A stretch of 64,000 bases of DNA, from positions 62,001-126,000 of the forward strand of contig NZ_AUDM01000007.1 of NCBI RefSeq assembly GCF_000425465.1, given 5' to 3'. Shown piece by piece: positions 53,092-60,982 of this stretch. The translations under genes and the position numbers were made by a program. Below the pieces are notes generated by a model. The model had not been told where the DNA came from, made no database searches, and saw only the letters and a list, made by a program, of their open reading frames with translations. Each line of letters begins with the position of its first letter. Within the stretch, counting starts at the first letter, position 1. The DNA comes from Flavobacterium filum DSM 17961 (GTDB lineage Bacteria > Bacteroidota > Bacteroidia > Flavobacteriales > Flavobacteriaceae).

Positions 53092-54525
53092 ATGAGTTCA
53101 ACCACTTCAACCAAATGGGCACAGTTCATTCCTTTAGTTACCGTATTTTTCTTTTGGGGATTTGTAGCGGCCAGTAACGACATTTTAATACCGGTTTTCA
53201 AAAAAGCATTCGATTTAACTCAAGGACAAAGTCAATTGGTTTCCGTCGCATTTTATGTGGCTTACACCGTAGGTTCTTTAATTTACATGGGAATTTCATT
53301 TCTGACGAAAGGGGATATCATCAACCGAATCGGGTATAAAAATGCGTTGGCTATAGGATTAACCATTTCTGCTTTAGGGACGTTATTATTTTATCCTGCG
53401 GCTAATAATGGTTCTTTTCCATTGATGCTTTCGGGATTGTTTATTGTTGGACTCGGATTTTCTTTGCAACAAACGGTTGCCAATCCACTAGCTATTGCAC
53501 TCGGGCCAATTTCAACCGGTTCACAACGTTTAACAATGGCTGGAGGAATCAATAATTTTGGTACTACGATTGGACCATTGATTGTGAGTTTTGCTATTTT
53601 TGGATCTGCGGCTTCTGCCAATACCGATGTGAGTATTGAAAGTGTAAAGATACCGTATTTGATTTTAGGAGCTGCTTTTATTTTGGTAGCCATCTTTTTG
53701 AAATTTTCATCTTTACCGGATCAACCGGAAACCGTTGTTGAGGTTGCAGAAGATGTTAAGTCATCTAAAAAATCTGCTCTACACTATCCACAATTGATTT
53801 TAGGAATGATTGGGATTTTTGTTTATGTAGGGGTAGAAGTATCCACAGCAAGTAATTTGCCGGCCTATATGGAATCCGGTTTAGGATTTGAAACCAAAGA
53901 TATTGCACCTTACATTTCGTTGTATTGGGCGAGTTTAATGATTGGCCGTTGGACAGGAGCTGTTGAAGCATTTAATGCAACAGCCAGCACCGAAAAAATA
54001 TTGAAATTTTTAGCTCCGTATTTGGCTTTTGGAGTTTTCTTGATGGTTAACGCGATAGCTAAACATGATTTGACACCGTTTTATGTATATGCATTAGTTA
54101 TTGTAGTCTTAATCGCAGCTGATATTGCCAGCAAAGGAAATCCGGCCAGAATGTTGTTGATTTTCTCAAGTTTAGGAATAGTTGCTTTATTAATTGGGAT
54201 GTTTACCACAGGAATGCTAAGCGTTTATGCTTTTACTAGTGTTGGTTTATTTTGTAGTACGTTGTGGCCGTGTATATTCACGTTAGCCATCAGTGGTTTA
54301 GGTAAAAACACCAATCAAGGTAGTAATTTCTTGATTATGATGATTATGGGTGGAGGAATTGTGAGTTGGTTACAAGGTGTAGTTGCTGATGAAACCAACA
54401 TTCATTTTAGTTACATAGTTGGGGTAGCTTGTTTTGCGTATCTCGCTTTCTATGCATGGAAAGTAAGCGGAATTTTAAAAGCACAAGGAATTGATTTTGA
54501 TCAAAAAGTGTCTGGTGGACACTAA
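53092..54525 (+). CDS. FucP-type MFS sugar transporter
   Basis: 477 residues and 12 transmembrane helices. The N-terminus WAQFIPLVTVFFFWGFVAASNDILIPVFKKAFDLTQGQSQLV is typical of the FucP/glucose-galactose permease group. GSQRLTMAGGINNFGTTIGPLIV and the helix-7 region YVGVEVSTASNLPAYM also fit. It brings the monosaccharide released by the PUL enzymes across the inner membrane by proton symport. Its position closing the PUL supports glucose or a related hexose as substrate. It is followed by a terminator. Confidence 0.93.
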   Translation: MSSTTSTKWAQFIPLVTVFFFWGFVAASNDILIPVFKKAFDLTQGQSQLVSVAFYVAYTVGSLIYMGISFLTKGDIINRIGYKNALAIGLTISALGTLLFYPAANNGSFPLMLSGLFIVGLGFSLQQTVANPLAIALGPISTGSQRLTMAGGINNFGTTIGPLIVSFAIFGSAASANTDVSIESVKIPYLILGAAFILVAIFLKFSSLPDQPETVVEVAEDVKSSKKSALHYPQLILGMIGIFVYVGVEVSTASNLPAYMESGLGFETKDIAPYISLYWASLMIGRWTGAVEAFNATASTEKILKFLAPYLAFGVFLMVNAIAKHDLTPFYVYALVIVVLIAADIASKGNPARMLLIFSSLGIVALLIGMFTTGMLSVYAFTSVGLFCSTLWPCIFTLAISGLGKNTNQGSNFLIMMIMGGGIVSWLQGVVADETNIHFSYIVGVACFAYLAFYAWKVSGILKAQGIDFDQKVSGGH

Positions 54526-54545
54526 GATAATTTTAATGTCAAAGC

Positions 54546-54573
54546 AAAACCCGGCAAGTGATTGTCGGGTTTT
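54546..54573 (+). terminator. Terminator of the PUL transporter gene
   Basis: The 12-bp stem AAAACCCGGCAA (54546-54557) pairs with TTGTCGGGTTTT (54562-54573), with one G-U pair and a GTGA loop. Confidence 0.85.
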
Positions 54574-54676
54574 GTTATTTATACCAATTTATCAATAATA
54601 CAAAAAACCACCAAGAAATCAACCTCACCAAGCAAGCTTAATGAGCCTTAATTTCTTAATGGTTTAAAAAAATAAC

Positions 54677-56020
54677 CTAATTCCCCGCTCCCCAATCAAT
54701 CTTCCTAGAAAAATACATCACCGCAGCTAAAATCAAGAACAATCCAATGCTACCCACCAACAGTGCATAATCTTCCATCTGAATTATCACAAAAATAAAC
54801 GTGTATAAAAACGTGAGCGAAATGCCAATGAAAGCCGGAAACTTTTTATTCTTTAAAATCGAAATCGAGTAGAGCGAAATCAGCACAATCACCGAAGCTC
54901 CGGCAACCACATATGCCAAGGTGAAACTACTGTGTTCCGTAATCGAAATCAGTAATGTATAAAACATAATCAACGCCAAACCAATCATCGAATACTGAAA
55001 AATATGAATGTTGATTTTGCTGATGCTTTGAATAAGGAAAAAGATTAAAAACGTTAGTCCAATCACCAAAAATCCGTATTTCGAAGCTCTTTCGTTTTGC
55101 TGGTATTCATCTACTGTTGTAATAAAATCGACACCAAAAGCGTGCGGTTTCACATTTGGTAATGTTTCAAAGGATTGTTGTGGAAATGGCCTGTTGAGGT
55201 GCAAAACTTCCCATTCGGCTTCAAACCCTTTGACTGTAATTACTTTGTTTTTGTCATTGGGTAAAAAATTCCCGGAAAAACTCGGCGACGGCCAATTGGA
55301 AGTCATTTTTGCCGAAGTCGTTTTGCCAATCGGAGCAAAATGAATCATCTTACTTCCATTGTAATTAATGTTGAAAGCAAAGTTTTGTTTTTTGTTCTCC
55401 CGAAGCGATTGCAAATTCACCAAACCGGTTTCTAACGTTGACATCGAATCGTTTTGTTTGTTTTGAGTGGGTTCAAATCGATAAACTGAATCGCCTAATT
55501 TCAGATTTACTTGGCTTTTGATACTTTTTAAATTAGTGGTTCTAATCTGAATCGTGGCTTTGTCCCACATAATATTTTCATCGGCAATCGAGTTGATTTT
55601 AAAGTTAGGAAAAACATAACTTCCCGTAAAATCCATTTGGGCATTAAACACATTCGATTTATACAAACTGCGTTGTAAAGGCTTGATCATTGTGACATCG
55701 GTAGTGTTTTTTAGTTCTTCCGGAAAGAAATAGGCTAAACGAATTTCAGTTGAAATGCTTTTTATATGTTGATTGGTTTTTGCTTCATATTGCAAGCTTT
55801 CTGTGTGCACTTTGTATGGAATTTTCAAAATTGGACCATAAAAATAAATGTCTTCGCCCCATTTTTCGGAGGTTTCGGAAACAACTTCCTTTTGACGTAA
55901 GGAACGTTCTTCAATTAAGCTTTTCACAAATTGAAGCGGAATCAATAAAATGAGCGTTAAAAAGCCTACCATGATGATTTTTGCGGTGTTGGACTGAAAG
56001 AAATTGGTTTGTTTTTCCAT
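54677..56020 (-). CDS. creD: Inner membrane protein CreD
   Basis: 447 residues. One N-terminal transmembrane helix (IIMVGFLTLILLIPLQFV) precedes a large periplasmic domain (about 40-310, with EKWGEDIYFYGPILKIPY and VKPHAFGVDFITTVDEYQQNERASKYGFL). Five or six C-terminal helices (about 320-440) follow. This is the CreD envelope-integrity family, controlled by CreBC in enterobacteria. Here no CreBC genes are near; instead a small winged-helix regulator lies upstream in the same orientation. The upstream gap is filled by a short-unit tandem repeat. Confidence 0.93.
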   Translation of the reverse strand: MEKQTNFFQSNTAKIIMVGFLTLILLIPLQFVKSLIEERSLRQKEVVSETSEKWGEDIYFYGPILKIPYKVHTESLQYEAKTNQHIKSISTEIRLAYFFPEELKNTTDVTMIKPLQRSLYKSNVFNAQMDFTGSYVFPNFKINSIADENIMWDKATIQIRTTNLKSIKSQVNLKLGDSVYRFEPTQNKQNDSMSTLETGLVNLQSLRENKKQNFAFNINYNGSKMIHFAPIGKTTSAKMTSNWPSPSFSGNFLPNDKNKVITVKGFEAEWEVLHLNRPFPQQSFETLPNVKPHAFGVDFITTVDEYQQNERASKYGFLVIGLTFLIFFLIQSISKINIHIFQYSMIGLALIMFYTLLISITEHSSFTLAYVVAGASVIVLISLYSISILKNKKFPAFIGISLTFLYTFIFVIIQMEDYALLVGSIGLFLILAAVMYFSRKIDWGAGN

Positions 56021-56033
56021 GATTTTTATGTTT

Positions 56034-56193
56034 AAAGGTTTAAGAGTTTAAAGGTTTAAAAGTTTAAGAGTTTAAAAGATTAAAAGATTAAAAGGTTTAA
56101 GAGTTTAAAGGTTTAAAAGTTTAAGAGTTTAAAAGATTAAAAGGTTTAAGAGTTTAAAGGTTTAAAAGTTTAAAGGTTTAAAAGTTTAAAAGG
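56034..56193. repeat. 160-bp array of TTTAAAAG-type short tandem units
   Basis: Alternating units AAAGGTTTAAAAG, TTTAAGAG and ATTAAAAG repeat across the whole creD upstream region. They continue into the last four codons and stop of the neighbouring 107-residue gene. The unit is purine-rich and 8-9 nt long, with no spacer structure. Confidence 0.9.
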
Positions 56194-56501
56194 TTGATGT
56201 GATGAATGGTTAGATAAAAAAAGAGAGCAGCGATGGGAATGTTTGCCAATACAATTAGAATTTTTACCCCAAAATATTCTCGATGATTTTGAAAAAAGAT
56301 AAAATGATGAATGAGATTGAGAACGACTACACCGTTGACAAACAAGGCGGTAAGCACGTAAAAGAAGCCCAGAATAAAAATTATATCTTCTTGTGGAAAT
56401 AGATGATGTAATAAAAAAACTAGTGTTCCTATTACAAAAGACGCAATGGCAATTTGTGTGGAAAGTTTTCCTGTAACGGTGGCATAGGTTTTTTTAGTCA
56501 T
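56178..56501 (-). CDS. Small membrane protein of the creD cluster
   Basis: 107 residues with three predicted transmembrane helices (about 15-36, 42-66 and 83-103). No family is recognised. The C-terminal residues LLNF and the stop codon are encoded by the flanking repeat. It begins 8 nt after the DUF1361 gene, so the two are co-transcribed, and it leads toward creD. The function is unknown. Confidence 0.72.
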   Translation of the reverse strand: MTKKTYATVTGKLSTQIAIASFVIGTLVFLLHHLFPQEDIIFILGFFYVLTALFVNGVVVLNLIHHFIFFQNHREYFGVKILIVLANIPIAALFFYLTIHHINLLNF

Positions 56502-56509
56502 AGTATGGA

Positions 56510-57184
56510 TTATTTGATTTTTAAATTATTTGTTTCATTCTTTTTCATTGAAGTAGCCACAAAATAGATGACCATTAAAAACGTTCCGAATCCAAGTGTA
56601 AAATTTTGAACGTCACTAATAAAAAGGCAGTTGATACAAGAATTCAGTAAGTTTATCGGGTTGGAAAGTACATCCCAACTGTTGAAACGAAGGTATCTTC
56701 CCAAGTATATTCCGAATGCATTTAAATAGAGACTTATTAGAAGAAAAATTTTTGAAACGTTTACCGAATAATGATTACGGAGTAATTTTTCGATAGTAAA
56801 AAGTGAAAAAATACCAAACAAAAAACCGGTCAGCGAAAAAGAGCTTACTACCATAAGATCAAACCAAACCGGCACCGAATTGAATTTATTCAAATGGAAA
56901 AAATCGGTCAATAGATAAAATGAATTGGGAAGAAATAGTAGCCAAACTAGTAATCCAAATGCCCTATACCATTTATTATTTCTAATTTTTATAGAATAAA
57001 AGAACATTTGACTGATGCAATAGGGGAGAAAACCCAGAAACAAATTCCAAATTAGAAAGAAGAAGAAAACACTGTTTGAAGCTTTTGCCCGAATGAGTAA
57101 TAAACATAAACAGAATAACGTAAGAATGGAAAGAACAAGAAATTCTCTCTTTTTGATTTGAAGATAAAAATGGATTGTTTTCAT
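56510..57184 (-). CDS. DUF1361 membrane protein
   Basis: 224 residues from ATG 57184 (MKTIHFYLQIKKREFLVL). The longer start at 57208 would translate through the operator and is rejected. Six or so transmembrane helices fit DUF1361; typical segments are FLIWNLFLGFLPY, WLLFLPNSFYLLTDFFHL and YLGRYLRFNSWDVLSNP. The inverted repeat TACTTTG-N5-CAAAGTA lies 9 nt before the start. It is probably the first gene of a unit with the 107-residue protein. No enzymatic role is known for the family. Confidence 0.88.
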   Translation of the reverse strand: MKTIHFYLQIKKREFLVLSILTLFCLCLLLIRAKASNSVFFFFLIWNLFLGFLPYCISQMFFYSIKIRNNKWYRAFGLLVWLLFLPNSFYLLTDFFHLNKFNSVPVWFDLMVVSSFSLTGFLFGIFSLFTIEKLLRNHYSVNVSKIFLLISLYLNAFGIYLGRYLRFNSWDVLSNPINLLNSCINCLFISDVQNFTLGFGTFLMVIYFVATSMKKNETNNLKIK

Positions 57185-57193
57185 ATTTAAAAG

Positions 57194-57212
57194 TACTTTG
57201 TATTTCAAAGTA
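57194..57212. promoter_or_regulatory. Operator-like inverted repeat before the DUF1361 gene
   Basis: TACTTTG (57194-57200), a 5-nt spacer, then CAAAGTA (57206-57212) form a perfect 7-bp inverted repeat. It overlaps a near-consensus -7 element (TTACTTTG on the minus strand) and lies 9 nt before the ATG. A matching site is at 58270-58288. Confidence 0.7.
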
Positions 57213-57230
57213 ATTAGATAAAAAAATAGA

Positions 57231-57527
57231 TTAGCTTTTTTTGATTAATTTTTCAAGGGCTTCAATGTGATCTTGAAAGGCTTTTTTTCCAAGCTTTGTA
57301 GCTTTGTAACTGGTGTTAGGTTTTTTGCCTATGAATTGTTTTTCAATGGCAATATATTCTTCCGATTCTAGGGCTTTAGCATGTGAGGCTAGGTTGCCAT
57401 CGGTTACGCCTAACAATTCTTTGAGTGTATTAAAATCGGCACTTTCGTTTACCATCAAAATCGACATGATGCCCAGTCGGATACGATGGTCAAAGGCTTT
57501 GTTGATATTTTGAATGATGTTTTTCAT
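57231..57527 (-). CDS. Winged-helix transcriptional regulator (HTH_34 type)
   Basis: 98 residues. HRIRLGIMSILMVNESADFNTLKELLGVTDGNLASHAKALESEEYIAIEKQFIGKKPNTSYKATKLGKKAF is a single winged-helix domain of the HTH_34/MarR-like group. It has a recognition helix (DGNLASHAKAL) and a wing with GKKPNTSY. There is no ligand domain. In Bacteroidota such genes often sit beside creD. The two membrane-protein genes flanking it each carry the same inverted repeat at their start, so it is the natural candidate to bind those sites and probably represses them. Confidence 0.88.
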   Translation of the reverse strand: MKNIIQNINKAFDHRIRLGIMSILMVNESADFNTLKELLGVTDGNLASHAKALESEEYIAIEKQFIGKKPNTSYKATKLGKKAFQDHIEALEKLIKKS

Positions 57528-57637
57528 TTTGCAAAGAAAAGGAATTAATTTTTGGGAACACAGATGAATAAAATTTGAAAAATTGAAAGAATCTATTCCG
57601 ATAGCTATCGGAACTAATAATCAGAAAATCGAACAAT

Positions 57638-58261
57638 CTATCCTCTTTCATATTTAAAATACATTATACTACCATATAAAATGTGGCAAACGCCGAAACC
57701 TAATGCCCAAAATAATAATCCGTAACCCAAAAACCAAGTTGAAAGCAATCCTAAAACAATAAATGTTAGTCCTAAATAACGAACACCTCCGATGGTATAT
57801 TTGCTTGCATTCACGCAGGCTAGTCCGTAAAAGATTAAAGTGAGAGGAGCAATTAACCCTAACATTTCTTTTTCAATCAAAAATAGGATAAAGAAACCAC
57901 CTGTTGCTAAGGGAATTAAAAAATTGATTACTAGTCTTTTTGCTATATTGTTCCATATGGTTTCGTTGTTTTTTTTTGCCTTTTGAATGCTTAATAAGAT
58001 ACCGGTTAGCAAAGAAAGGAAGGCTACTGTAGCTGCAATTATAAGCAATCGGATAACAGCTTCTTCTGAAATAACAAGGTTCTTGTATCCTCCCATTGTT
58101 GAAGTGTCAAAGTAAATTGTCTTATAGGCCAAATATGCTCCTATTAACGCATAAGTTCCGGCTAAAATTCCTGATAGTCCACTCAATGATAAAAAGCGTG
58201 AGGAACGGTTCATCAAATTTTTGATTTCAGAAAGGTCGTTGAGGTATTTCTCGTTTTCCAT
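57638..58261 (-). CDS. Hypothetical multi-pass membrane protein of the creD cluster
   Basis: 207 residues from ATG 58261 (MENEKYLNDLSEIKNLMNRSSRFLSLSGLSGILAG). The longer frame from 58312 would include the operator. Five or six transmembrane helices are spread over about 25-200. No catalytic motif is seen. The inverted repeat TACTTTG-N5-CAAAGTA lies 8 nt upstream of the start, and the regulator gene follows 110 nt downstream. It is probably co-regulated with, and partly co-transcribed with, the regulator. The function is unknown. Confidence 0.8.
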   Translation of the reverse strand: MENEKYLNDLSEIKNLMNRSSRFLSLSGLSGILAGTYALIGAYLAYKTIYFDTSTMGGYKNLVISEEAVIRLLIIAATVAFLSLLTGILLSIQKAKKNNETIWNNIAKRLVINFLIPLATGGFFILFLIEKEMLGLIAPLTLIFYGLACVNASKYTIGGVRYLGLTFIVLGLLSTWFLGYGLLFWALGFGVCHILYGSIMYFKYERG

Positions 58262-58269
58262 TTTTAAAG

Positions 58270-58288
58270 TACTTTGAGTTGCAAAGTA
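58270..58288. promoter_or_regulatory. Operator-like inverted repeat before the 207-residue membrane protein gene
   Basis: TACTTTG (58270-58276), a 5-nt spacer and CAAAGTA (58282-58288). Arms and spacing are identical to 57194-57212, and its distance to the start codon is almost the same (8 versus 9 nt). Confidence 0.7.
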
Positions 58289-58337
58289 AAATATAAAATA
58301 TTTTACAACCAAATATTTTTTAGTTTATTTTTGAAAA

Positions 58338-58685
58338 ATGAAACCAGCTGAAGAATACATCTTAAATCAACCCGAATTTTACCAAGAAATAATACTGAAT
58401 TTGCAGGTAGTTATCGAGAAAGAGTTGCCAGAAGCTGTTTTGCTTTTTAAATGGAAAATTCCTTATTACTATGTAAACGGTAAGCCATTTTGCTTTATCA
58501 ACGCAAGTCACAAAGGAAAATTTGTTGATTTAGCTTTCAATAAAGGTTATCAACTAGAGCAACATTTGGATCATTTGGTTGGAGAAAAAAGAAATACATT
58601 CAAATCTCTTCGATATGTTTCATTAGAAGAAATCGATGTAAGTATTTTGAAAGAAGTTATTTTAGAGGCAAAAGTACTCCACTAA
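58338..58685 (+). CDS. DUF1801 (YdhG-like) domain protein
   Basis: 115 residues: MKPAEEYILNQPEFYQEIILNLQVVIEKELPEAVLLFKWKIPYYYVNGKPFCFINASHKGKFVDLAFNKG is the alpha-beta fold of DUF1801/YdhG, including the W-K-x-P-x-Y core. These small cytoplasmic proteins have no settled function. TATTTTTG at 58326-58333 is so close to the ATG that the transcript may be leaderless. It is divergent from the regulated membrane protein gene and ends 4 nt inside the convergent beta-barrel gene. Confidence 0.85.
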   Translation: MKPAEEYILNQPEFYQEIILNLQVVIEKELPEAVLLFKWKIPYYYVNGKPFCFINASHKGKFVDLAFNKGYQLEQHLDHLVGEKRNTFKSLRYVSLEEIDVSILKEVILEAKVLH

Positions 58686-59527
58686 ATTCTGAAAATTCCT
58701 CCAATCACCAAAATTCGTTGAAAAAACCAAAAATCTTGTTCGGCACGGTCGGCTTTGTCTTTAGTGGTGCGAATATCATTCATGTTGATATAACCACCCT
58801 TTAATTCACCTTGAATAAAGAAATATTTAAAGAAAGTAACATTTAGTCCCGCCTTAGCTGAAAGTCCGTAACCGGAAACATGAAATTCATCATAACGTTC
58901 TTTTCCTAACAATTTTGTGTTCGTTTTTGGATATAAAAATCCACCACCAACTCCTTCGGTCAGATTGATTTGAATTTTATCCGTATTAGGAATTTTAAAC
59001 CATTTCGAAATATCATCCACACGTGCAATTTCGGTATTTACGTAGTTTAAACCGTCAGTATGCTCAAAAGTTAGAAAATCTTCTGTTAGCAAAATTTGTC
59101 CGTTAGGTAAAGTTTCTCCATAACTACCTTGGTTGGGGTAATTTCCGGAATAATCAACAGCTCTGTCTTGAAACATTACATATTTCATGTGGTCAAAACC
59201 TATTGAAATATTATATTTATCAGTAATAAAATAGCCTATTCTCAAATTTGTTTGTGGAATAGTCATTCGAATGGGGTTAAAATAATCGATATGAAAACCT
59301 TTTGGTTTATCGTGTGCGTCAACATTATACAAAGTAAAATCATAATCTTTTCCTTTGAATCGTATATCTGATTTTGAGTAATCTTCCCTATTTCCTCCCC
59401 AAAAGATATAGAATTTACCTTTGTTATGGGCTGTGTATTTTTCCGGATTTACTTGAACTTCTTGAGCTGAAATGTGTTGAAATATGGCACAAAAAAAAAG
59501 CACAATCAAAAGTGATTGATTTTTCAC
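58682..59527 (-). CDS. Outer-membrane beta-barrel-like protein, hypothetical
   Basis: 281 residues. A signal peptide (1-21, ending ISAQ) is followed by alternating short amphipathic strands (IRMTIPQTNLRIGYFITDKYNISIGFDHMKYVMFQ, GLSAKAGLNVTFFKYFFIQGELKGGYINM) and a C-terminal aromatic-hydrophobic end (RILVIGGIFRI). This pattern fits an outer membrane barrel. No specific family is recognised. It lies 19 nt downstream of kdsA and may be co-transcribed with it. Confidence 0.75.
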   Translation of the reverse strand: MKNQSLLIVLFFCAIFQHISAQEVQVNPEKYTAHNKGKFYIFWGGNREDYSKSDIRFKGKDYDFTLYNVDAHDKPKGFHIDYFNPIRMTIPQTNLRIGYFITDKYNISIGFDHMKYVMFQDRAVDYSGNYPNQGSYGETLPNGQILLTEDFLTFEHTDGLNYVNTEIARVDDISKWFKIPNTDKIQINLTEGVGGGFLYPKTNTKLLGKERYDEFHVSGYGLSAKAGLNVTFFKYFFIQGELKGGYINMNDIRTTKDKADRAEQDFWFFQRILVIGGIFRI

Positions 59528-59546
59528 GGTATAAAAAAATAATAAA

Positions 59547-60365
59547 TTAGAATTGATTAATGGTTTTTCGGATGGCGACTAATTTGGTCATTAAATTTTC
59601 AAAATAATCTAAATGAAGCATGTTGGCTCCATCACTTTTGGCATTGGCCGGATCAAAATGGGTTTCTATAAAAATTCCATCAACACCGGTTACAATTCCT
59701 GCTTTGGCAATGGTTTCAATCATATCGGGACGACCACCCGTTACACCCGACATTTGATTGGGTTGTTGTAAAGAATGGGTAACATCCAAAACAGTAGTAG
59801 CAAATTGTTTCATGGTTGGAATTCCTCTGAAATCCACAATCATATCTTGATAGCCAAACATGATACCGCGATCGGTAACCATTACATTTTCATTTTGGCA
59901 ATCCAATACTTTTTGAACGGCATGTTTCATGCTTTCCGGACTCATAAATTGTCCTTTTTTCAAATTCACGGTTTTTCCGGTATTGGCTGCAGCTACCACT
60001 AAATCTGTTTGACGAACTAAAAATGCTGGTATTTGCAATACATCAACATATTCTGCTGCCATAGGAGCGTCTTCATTAGTGTGAATATCTGTAACAGTTG
60101 GAATACCAAACGTTTGCGAAACTTTCTGTAAAATTTTCAAAGCTTTTTCATCTCCAATTCCTGAAAAACTATCAATTCGAGAACGATTGGCTTTTTTAAA
60201 TGAACCTTTGAAAACATAAGGAATTGCTAATTTATCAGTAATTTGAACCAAACGTTCTGCAATTCGCAATGCCATTTCTTCGCCTTCAATAGCACAAGGT
60301 CCTGCTAAAACAAAAAAATTTCCACTATTGGTATGTTTAATTTGAGGTATTTTGGTAATATCCAT
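59547..60365 (-). CDS. kdsA: 3-deoxy-8-phosphooctulonate synthase
   Basis: 272 residues. The DAHP-synthase-like TIM barrel shows FFVLAGPCAIEGEEMALRIAERL (N-terminal), FKGSFKKANRSRIDSFSGIGDEKAL (PEP and A5P binding), PTVTDIHTNEDA, QIPAFLVRQTDLV, VNLKKGQFMSPE and GVDGIFIETHFDPANAKSDGANML. It condenses PEP with arabinose-5-phosphate to Kdo-8-phosphate, the precursor of LPS Kdo. This agrees with the Kdo-kinase-like and OstA genes in the same window. Confidence 0.97.
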   Translation of the reverse strand: MDITKIPQIKHTNSGNFFVLAGPCAIEGEEMALRIAERLVQITDKLAIPYVFKGSFKKANRSRIDSFSGIGDEKALKILQKVSQTFGIPTVTDIHTNEDAPMAAEYVDVLQIPAFLVRQTDLVVAAANTGKTVNLKKGQFMSPESMKHAVQKVLDCQNENVMVTDRGIMFGYQDMIVDFRGIPTMKQFATTVLDVTHSLQQPNQMSGVTGGRPDMIETIAKAGIVTGVDGIFIETHFDPANAKSDGANMLHLDYFENLMTKLVAIRKTINQF

Positions 60366-60421
60366 TTTCGATTTTTAAAATGCAAAAGTACGATTTTTTT
60401 CTATTGATTTTGTAACAAAGG

Positions 60422-60883
60422 TTACTCGTCTTTTTTAGCTGTTAAGCCTTTTGGTACCATTAGCTTTCCTTTTTCATAAATATTGAAGTAAAGTTTAAGT
60501 GGTTTTTTGCAACCTACCCAATTTACTTGATATACATCTAAAAAACCAGCACCAATTTCACTTCTTTTGGTTGGGAAAGGACAACAGCTTTCTAGTTTTT
60601 CATAAAATATTTTTTCACCATTTGGACCGGCCAAAGCTTTCAAAAAACGTTCTTGATTAATAGTGTCGTTAGCGGTGTTTCTGTAAAAAATATTAATCGG
60701 ATAATCCGGGTCATAACCATATTTAGGATCATCACTAATTTCACTTAAAACAAAAGAAATATTGTTCTTTAAAAGTGGAGTAGGAGCGGTATCATCAATA
60801 TTTTTAATGGTATTTTTTATACTACCGCAAGAAAAAAGCATCAAAGTTATACAACAAAAAAGGAGGCTAACAGTTTTTTTCAT
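60422..60883 (-). CDS. Small lipoprotein upstream of kdsA, function unknown
   Basis: 153 residues with a lipoprotein signal ending in LMLFSCGS. The mature part has an unusual double-Cys ESCCPFPTK and a later Cys in WVGCKKPLKLYFNIYEKGK, with DVYQVNW between. No enzyme motif is seen, and it is much too short to be a Kdo-8-phosphate synthase. Proteins of this type have been given such names only by proximity to kdsA. It is probably anchored to the outer membrane. It lies 56 nt upstream of kdsA in the same orientation. Confidence 0.7.
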   Translation of the reverse strand: MKKTVSLLFCCITLMLFSCGSIKNTIKNIDDTAPTPLLKNNISFVLSEISDDPKYGYDPDYPINIFYRNTANDTINQERFLKALAGPNGEKIFYEKLESCCPFPTKRSEIGAGFLDVYQVNWVGCKKPLKLYFNIYEKGKLMVPKGLTAKKDE

Positions 60884-60982
60884 AATAAACCAATTAATAG
60901 GTCAAAGGTATAAGTTTTTTTTAGAAAACCATTGTGTTTTCATTTGTGTTAACCATTTCAGAATCCTATTTTTGCTAAAAAA

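Noticed and set aside
56034..56193. Possible CRISPR array
   Set aside because: Units are 8-9 nt, contiguous and degenerate, with no unique spacers and no cas genes.
60422..60883. Annotation of this lipoprotein as a Kdo-8-phosphate synthase/aldolase
   Set aside because: It has a lipobox, is 153 residues long and carries no DAHP-synthase-like motifs; the true kdsA is the next gene.
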